Shown here: positions 57,410 through 64,000 of the stretch, piece by piece
Numbering within the stretch: the stretch's first letter is position 1
Layout: each line of letters begins with the position of its first letter
DNA from: Conchocele bisecta
Taxonomy: Eukaryota; Mollusca; Bivalvia; Lucinida; Thyasiridae
Assembly: GCA_029237695.1 (NCBI GenBank)
Contig: CM055266.1
Coordinates: 13,533,805-13,597,804, forward strand
Reading direction: 5' to 3'
DNA length: 64,000 bases
The notes under the pieces: model-generated
Seen by the model: the letters and a program-made list of their open reading frames with translations, nothing else
Told to the model about the DNA's origin: nothing
Databases searched by the model: none
Position numbers and translations under genes: made by a program

Positions 57410-58273
57410 TCTTATCCGTGATAATAAACAACTTCCAGTGACATATCGATACTTCCCGTATCTTTATGCATATGCACACCTGCCACAACTGATGTAGGCT
57501 GCAAATGTCGGTACACAATTCTTAACGTAAGCAGTCTAAAAAACTGACTAATTTGCTTGGTGGAGTGTATAATAAATATCATATTCACATTTTTGCAACG
57601 AATATGACATGTAGACTATAGTTTCATCTCGTTGTGTGAAATGTGCATGCTCGTGAAGTATGGCCATTCATGATTTTACAGCACTCGATGCATACATATA
57701 TTAAGGAGTCACATTTCACATGGGTTTATGCAATAACCTTTTTTTCCACACGAAATATCCTTGCTGCATATAGACAAACTTTCCAGCAAATATATTGTTT
57801 AAAATGTAACATTTTCAGTTATTCTCTATATTTTGACAAAATCATAATTTCATATAAACTATGATTTTGGAAATTCGACAATATCTGCATAAATTACCAC
57901 CATGTTTCAAGTATAATAAAGGCTCATTAACATGCCAGTGAAATTTATAACAATCCATGGAAGTAATTAAAAATTGATTGGACAATGGTTGTTCACGCCC
58001 TCCAGTTTCTCCGGTCTGCCGAACGAGATTTGGGTTATAAAAACGGCAAATCCAGTGGATCCTTCAATCATATTCGAAATAATAAAGTTATTTCAAGGAT
58101 TTGTTGTTCAAAGTTTCCATTTCTCATGTAAGAATATTATTATTATTATCGTTTTAAATGTGTGTAAACTGTATTACGTGTCTACGCATATACGTGAATG
58201 ATGAAAACGCTAAACGCATGTATTTTCTTTGACACAGTGAACATAGTAAGCATGCTTGTCATTCATTATCGTC
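57410..58273. other. Non-coding stretch
   Basis: No gene or repeat recognised. Confidence 0.5.
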
Positions 58274-58722
58274 CAGGCCCGTACGCAGGAATTATTTTAG
58301 GGGGGGGGGGGGGGGGGGGGTGGGGGGGGGGGGGATGCGTTATCGACGGAGCGAAGGGCTAAACATTGTTTTTGCACATCCACGGACAGACCTCCGCAAA
58401 TTAACCCTTTCACCCCTAAGTAACTGGAATGGATTTTGATTTGTTAATTTTCTAAATCATCACAAAATGATTTTCAGACCAGTCCAGTTATGAACATGAG
58501 GTGTTTTTGTTCTCTAAATTATGAAAATTAATTGCAAAAAGTGCAGATCCTGATGAGACGGCTCGTTACGAGCCGTATCATCTGGATCTAAACTGTTTGC
58601 CAATACCACTATACAGACCTGCGGGTTAAGAGTAAAATGGTTTAATGGGGGAGGGGGGGGGGGGGGGGTGGGGGGGGGTGGGTGCGTACGCACCCGTCGC
58701 ACCCTCTCTGCGTACGGGCCTG
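58274..58722. mobile_element. Element with CAGGCCCGTACGCAG ends, G-tracts and nested MITE
   Basis: CAGGCCCGTACGCAGGAATT at the left and CTCTGCGTACGGGCCTG at the right are inverted copies. Each is followed inward by a long G/C tract (about 58292-58334 and 58648-58680). Between them is the piggyBac-like MITE 58401-58645. Confidence 0.7.
58401..58645. mobile_element. piggyBac-like TTAA MITE, nested
   Basis: TTAACCCTTTCACCCCTAAG at the left; a diverged right end closing in GGTTTAA. The core is GACGGCTCGTTACGAGCCGT. Confidence 0.75.
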
Positions 58723-59606
58723 TCGTCTTATAAATGTTGCATTAACGAACATCGACCATATCGCTACGGCAAATAGACAAACATTACAAATGCACATGTA
58801 TATGCGTAAAAGTAATTGTAATACATGTAACATTGTACGCTTTTGATCAGCAACTGTATTTCTAATTATTATATTGTTCTTTATTGTTTCATTGACTGAC
58901 TTTTAAGTGTGTTAAATGAAAGTGGTAAACATGTTCGCGAATTAGTACTGTCTTCTAAATATTGCATTAATTGACTAGCGCATCATATCGCTGCGACAAT
59001 TAAACAAATGTGGCTAATCGAACTCATGTTTTACATGTTTTAAAACACATGTAACTTGGAGTCCTATTTGATAAATACTGGTTGGAATTGGGACATTAGT
59101 CATACAATACTGATGTAGTGGGATACCTAGTACATATAGGCTATCTTCCACATGCATCGGTGTTCAGACGCTGTGTAAACGGTTACCGTGAAGCGCCTAA
59201 ATCCGACGGATGCACTAAAACCGGCTTAACCATGTTCCCAAATCTGACGATACAATTATGCAATATTACCTTAGATTATATAGTTCGCATCGTCATTCAG
59301 ATACGACGACCGCCAGTGTATTGCATATAAAGCAACTTAAAAATAAGAACACTTATATGCACAATTCACTTTGCACGTCTCTATATATATATAGTATAGT
59401 ATAAATGTTCATTGTATGGAACTGTTAATTTTATATGCCGTCCTGATCAAACGCTTTAATGTGAGATAAAGCATATGTAAAGGACAGTATCTAAAATGGC
59501 GTTATATTCAGTTGATAATATTATTTAGGTGTTGGAATATATGCGTATTCGCTATTTCACATATTAACTACGTGAATCGAGATTAGTTATATGATTTACC
59601 AATGAG
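58723..59606. other. Non-coding stretch
   Basis: AT-rich, no supported gene or repeat. Confidence 0.5.
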
Positions 59607-59690
59607 TAGTAGTAAGTGAGTCAAAATGATACCACATACCGTGGTATCATTTATAACCCTCTATAATACCCCCACCACCCCCGAAAATCA
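59607..59690. repeat. Possible terminal sequence of the second PolB element
   Basis: TAGTAGTAAGTGAGTCAAAATGATACCAC, with a mirrored GTGGTATCATTT just after it, resembles the outer part of the 24994-25105 palindrome. It lies about 120 bp outside the left-most ORF of the PolB locus. If both belong to one family, this is its left terminus. Confidence 0.4.
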
Positions 59691-59817
59691 AAAAATTGGT
59701 TAACGAGGAAAATTGGGTCTCCCGACAGCAAATTTATGAATTTTTGGAGAAAATAATTTTGAAAAGAGGAAGTCCCAATTATATTGGTAATTGACATTTG
59801 AAAAAATTCGAAATCAT

Positions 59818-60103
59818 TCATGCAAGTACAATAGTTTATATTCCTCATTTTTCTTCTCCGATATAGCTAATTTATTTCGCAGATCAGCAACTAATTCTAC
59901 CAGCTCTAGTCTACCACGTTCACCTTTAGCCACCTGACAGCGTAGTTGCTTATGTCTACAAAGAGTTTGGGCACTAACGAATTTACAAGGGCATCTAGGG
60001 CATTGAAATTGTGGGGGACACAAGGAAACTTTCTACGTCTCGCTAGATGCCTTCGTAGATAGTCTTTACACGTAGACCTCTTACAACAAGTCACACACTC
60101 CAT
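59818..60103 (-). pseudogene. C2H2-type zinc-finger protein with C-terminal coiled coil, one frameshift
   Basis: The start is an ATG at 60103. The first finger-like unit has CVTCCKRSTCKDYLRRHLAR, then FPC. A frameshift near 60010 separates it from FQCPRCPCKFVSAQTLCRHK and LRC in the other frame. The C-terminal 40 residues (LELVELVADLRNKLAISEKK) form a coiled coil and the frame ends at about 59818. It is divergent from the PolB gene across a stem-loop. A regulatory or DNA-binding role is plausible. A loss of a single base would explain the break. Confidence 0.55.
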
Positions 60104-60114
60104 TATATATGTAT

Positions 60115-60194
60115 ATAAAATTTATCTGTTGTTCAATTGGACGTGAAAAAAACATTATGTAAATTTGACGTCCAATTGAACAGATAAATTTTAT
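60115..60194. promoter_or_regulatory. Stem-loop between divergent genes
   Basis: Arms 60115-60144 and 60168-60194 are complementary over about 27 bp (ATAAAATTTATCTGTT and TTCAATTGGACGT words) with a two-base bulge. It lies exactly between the zinc-finger ATG (60103) and the PolB-side ATG (60238), so it could be a bidirectional promoter or an origin-like structure. Confidence 0.45.
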
Positions 60195-60237
60195 AGGTTA
60201 TACAAAAGTATATATACAAAAGTATAATACAGAAAAT

Positions 60238-63200
60238 ATGATAACGCCAGAAACTAGAGCAGAAATAGAAAGTTTGAGAAGAGAAGCCGAATCTCTAGGA
60301 TTACTTATAGTACACGGTTGAGAGTTAGGGGGTTGGACAAAGCTGATAAATGCCACAAAGAATGAGGCGTTTTTATGAAGCGGTTTACCCGCGCCTATAA
60401 AAAGATGGGGCATTTACAAACCTCTCACTAGCGGATGAAGTTGGTAACAGAATTCAAAAAGAAAGTATTGCGGAGTTAAGGGCTAGTGTAATAAAACCTT
60501 CAAGCACCAATAATTTGTCCCAAATTAGACACACAGGTGGCCAATACAAAATAAAAGATCTCTCGTTCGCGCGATAGTGGAAAAAGGTGAAGAAATATTG
60601 GGGCTCACGATGAAACATTGGAAAAGGTAGAGAAAATGGAAAACGGGTAGTTACATTATCCTTTCGTAAAAACATTAACATTAACGAGTCTGAACGCATG
60701 TCCGATAAACTCGCTCCGTATCTAACAACCAATTTTTATTTGAGATATTCATATTCTTACAAGCTAGAACATATGGAGGAAATTAAAAATGGAAAACCTG
60801 TAACTATAATAATGCACAAAAATCTCGGTGGTAGCGAACCACTATCATCAATGAAAACCGTTAAAAAATGGCTGTCAGATAAGGAGCAAACACGAATAAA
60901 GTCCGATAAAATAGACAGACCGAATACAAAGTGGAAGTTTGTAAGATGGGTAGAGGTTTTTCGTAAAGCTAATACAGGGTAGTAGGGAATAGATTTGGGA
61001 CTACAATCCAAAGAAGCGGCAGAGGAGAACTTCCAGAATGGCTGAAGAATAAAAAAGGTATGTATTCTTTAGATAAGTATAATGACGACCTTTGTCTGTT
61101 CAGGTGTCTAGCTATGCATATGACAGATAAAAGACCCGACAGATGTACAGAAAAGGCGAAAGAACTTAGTAAGCAATATTTTGGTAGTAATGTGGTTTCA
61201 CCAAATTCCTTTTTCAGATCTGAAAAAGGTTGAAGAGTTTTTTAAAATCGGTATAGAAGTATATCAACCCACCGAATGTAATATATGGTGGTTGAAAAAG
61301 GTACCAGCGCACTATAAGGCAATAGGTAATAACCAATGACAATAGGACTGTTTAATAATCACGCATTTCTAATAAAAAACCTTAAAAACCTATCTAAAAT
61401 TTACGCCTGCGATAATTGCAAGCAGAAATTCACGAAAGCGAGTAATATGAAGAGAAACGGACCAAAATGTATGAAAGGTGAGACAAAAGTAGTATGTGAT
61501 GGTTATTTATTTATTTAGAGCGCCCGCGTTCGTCGTTCGAGAAAGCGTTCTACCCAAAAAGTTCTAACAGTTATGAGGCGATCGATTGGATGTACTCTGT
61601 GGAAAAGCGCGAGGGAATTCACATTCACCACGAACAGTGTGGACACGGGGGTGAAATATGGATTTTAGGAGCTCCAGTAGATGGATACTGTCCAGAAACC
61701 AATACCGTATATCAATATCACGGCTGTTACTGGCACGGGTGTGAGATTCATGCAAAGCATAGAAAAGAAGAACGCGCATCCACTATGAGAAGAGATACAT
61801 TTATTAGAAAAAGCAAAGAATTCAACCTAGTAGTTATGTGGAATGCGAATTTCAAAGAACTGGTAAAGACATAAAGATCGGTTGCGACACTACTCTTTAT
61901 CCATATCAGATAGTATACGATTTTGAGGCATATCTCAACCCAGAATTTGAAACTCTCGGTAATAATCTAGAGTACGAAGCCGAGCACGTTCCGGTAAGCG
62001 TTAGTATAGGAGATAATTTCTCAGGAACAGTAACTCATATTTGTGATAAAGATCCCGCAAAACTTATAGAAAAATTCGTAGAAGATTTGAAAGTCAGGGG
62101 AAAAGCTATAAGAGAAGAAGTGTGGTCAAGATATGGTTTAATACAGAACATTTACGTAAAAACCAAATCGCCAAGATCGAACAGTGGATAGAGCAAGTAC
62201 CGGTTATAGGTTTTTAACAGCAGTAAGTACGATATAAACTTAATAAAGAAATACCTAGTAGGCGAACTGGCATCAACAACAAAGAAAGTAATGGTCGGAA
62301 AACGTGCAAACGCAACAATATTTCTATTTACTCCAGAGTTTAGATTTCTTGATGTAATACTTTATCTAGGACCCGGTGTAAGTTACGATAGTTGGATAAA
62401 AGCCTACGAATGCAAAGGACAGAAATCTTTCTTTCCTTATGAGTGGTTCGATTCTCCAGACAAACTGGATTACCCAGGACTACCGGATATAGAGAATTGG
62501 TATTCCAAACTATCTGGGAAAATGTTAATAGATGAAACAGAATTAAGTAAATGTCGTAGAATTTTCGAAGAAAATAATATGAAAACTTTCAGAGATTGGT
62601 TGAAATATTATAACGATTTAGATGTAGCACCGTTCCTAGAAGCGGTGGAAAAAATGTGTGTGAATTTTATAAACACAGAGGTGTGGATATTTTCAAAGAT
62701 GCGGTAACACTACCTGGAGTAGCTATACAATATTTATTGAGAGGAACCATTAAAGAACAAAAATCTTCAAAGACGATTATACCGGAGGATGCTCTATATG
62801 CACCAAAAGAAGAAACATACGAAATGATGAAGGACGCTCTAGTTGGCGGTCCATCAATATATTTACACGATATGCAGAAGCTGGTGTTTCAAATATTAGA
62901 GTGGGTTACAAACCGTGCAAGGCTGTTTTGGGGTACGACGCAAACGCGTTATATTTATCTACGTTTAAATAAAGAGATGCCGTGTGGGAGAGAAACTATA
63001 CACCCATATAGATACCCCACATAACCCTAAATTTATTAAAAAGTTTGTAAAAAAGAGTTTTATCTGGAGACTGGTTTGGGTTTGCGGAGGTGGATATAGA
63101 AGTTCCACACAACTTAAAAGATAAGTTTTCTGAAAATGTCCCCAATATTTATAAACAGAGAAGTAGAGGTTGATGAATATCCCACACACATGATAAAATA

Positions 63201-64000
63201 TTTGGAAGATACTGGAAGAACTAGAGGAAATGGAAGAAAATTGGTGGGATCTATGTCGGCCACCAAAGTATTGCTGTACGCGCCACTGTTGAAATGGTAT
63301 TTAAAACACGGCCTAGAAATAACTGGAGTTCATCGTGTTATAGATTATATTAGCGGAAAACCATTCGAATGGTTCGCAAAAGAAGTTACAGCCGCAAGAC
63401 GAACGGGCGATGTAGAACCAAATAAGAAACCAGTAGCCGACATAATGAAATTATTAGGAAACTCGTGTTGTGGAAAAATGATAGAGGCAACTGAGAGACA
63501 TTTAAATACGACATATACACAAAACGAAACCTGTGTTGACAAAGCATTAAGATCTGCATTCTTTTGACGATTTGGAAGAGATAGGAGATGCGTACGAAAT
63601 ATCTTCAAGAAAACCCAGGTGTGCGGTAAAGAGACCATTCCATTGTGGAATAGCGGTTTATCAACTAGCTAAATTGAGAATGTTGGAATTTTACTACGAA
63701 TTTCTTGACAAATACGTAAAAAGAGAAGACTTTGAATTAATACAGATGGATACGGATAGTATGTATATAGGAGTTAGTGGGAAAAACGATAGAGGAATTG
63801 ATTAGACCTAACTTACTAGACGGGTTTGAAAAAGAAAAAAAGAAATGGTTGGCTTGGGATAAATGGAGCGAAAGAGAGCCCGGACTTTTCAAAATGGAAT
63901 TTAGCGGAGATAGGGCGATAGCGTTATCTAGTAAGTGTTATTTTGTAGAAAAATTTAATTCTATTAATAAAAACTCTGCGAAAGGAATGTCCAAGAGAAA
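60238..64000 (+). pseudogene. Protein-primed DNA polymerase B of a Polinton/adintovirus-like element, broken, runs off the window
   Basis: This is the replicative polymerase. A candidate start is ATG 60238 (MITPETRAEIESLRREAESL), soon followed by a stop. Legible parts in order: KLAPYLTTNFYLRYSYSYKL; DLCLFRCLAMHMTDKRPD; a Cys-rich finger CDNCKQKF; a CYWHGC box; exonuclease I YDFEAYL (about 61916); GFN/SSKYD-type exonuclease II site at about 62205, broken by an extra T; YYNDLDVAPF (exonuclease III, about 62608); palm motif A GYDANALYLS (62931-62960, intact); motif B LLGNSCCGKMIE (about 63451-63486); motif C QMDTDSMY (63743-63766); then GDRAIALSSK to the window end. At least eight single-base frame changes or stops. 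All catalytic carboxylates of the palm are present. Closest internal relative is 16990-18150. Confidence 0.85.

Noticed and set aside
58514..58833. Proline-rich ORFs on the minus strand
   Set aside because: Made by the G/C tracts of the 58.3-kb element.

Overview
The window looks like a repeat-rich animal nuclear genome. Three things support this: spliced genes with GTAAGT donors, dozens of TIR and palindromic MITEs, and DIRS, L1/Tx1, THAP/ISL2EU-type and Polinton/adintovirus-like elements close together. The mix suggests a marine invertebrate, most likely a bivalve mollusc. That is an inference from element content; no marker gene fixes the species. There are no operons, CRISPR arrays or rRNA genes. 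Most of the DNA is transposon debris at different stages of decay.

Layout. 0.2-1.2 kb is a nested satellite of GGACACC heptamers. 1.2-5.9 kb is a decayed DIRS-like retroelement, with a YLDDW reverse-transcriptase core and a perfect 56-bp inverted repeat. 5.9-16.9 kb is mainly non-coding, with a 0.25-kb scrap of protein-primed DNA polymerase B at 7.7 kb, a duplicated 0.5-kb repeat, a possible YqaJ remnant and several MITEs. 17.0-24.1 kb is the most gene-dense region, a degraded Polinton/adintovirus-like element. It holds a PolB C-terminus, a tail-to-tail retroviral-type integrase, a capsid-like gene, a coiled-coil/TM gene, a conserved TM gene on the opposite strand, two small virion-like genes, a second TM gene and a zinc-ribbon ORF. 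24.1-29.7 kb holds palindromes and MITEs.

29.7-44.4 kb is one nested structure. A THAP/ISL2EU-type DNA transposon with an intact two-exon transposase is followed by a frameshifted L1/Tx1-like LINE, then by a second near-identical but truncated copy of the transposon. 44.4-51.6 kb holds piggyBac-like (TTAA) MITEs, palindromic minisatellites and other repeats. 51.7-55.7 kb carries the only convincing host gene, a two-exon GNAT (arylalkylamine N-acetyltransferase-like) gene whose intron holds a 1.85-kb 21-bp minisatellite. 55.8-59.7 kb is more MITEs. 59.8-64.0 kb is a second, more complete PolB locus of the Polinton/adintovirus type, divergent from a zinc-finger gene across a stem-loop and running off the window end.

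The elements behave as separate parasites. PolB and integrase would replicate and insert the Polinton; the capsid-like, fibre-like and TM genes would form its particle; the LINE and DNA transposons move on their own; and the MITEs presumably used transposases in trans. Nearly every viral-like gene is broken by frameshifts or stops. Exceptions in appearance are the first ISL2EU transposase, the GNAT gene and a few short ORFs.
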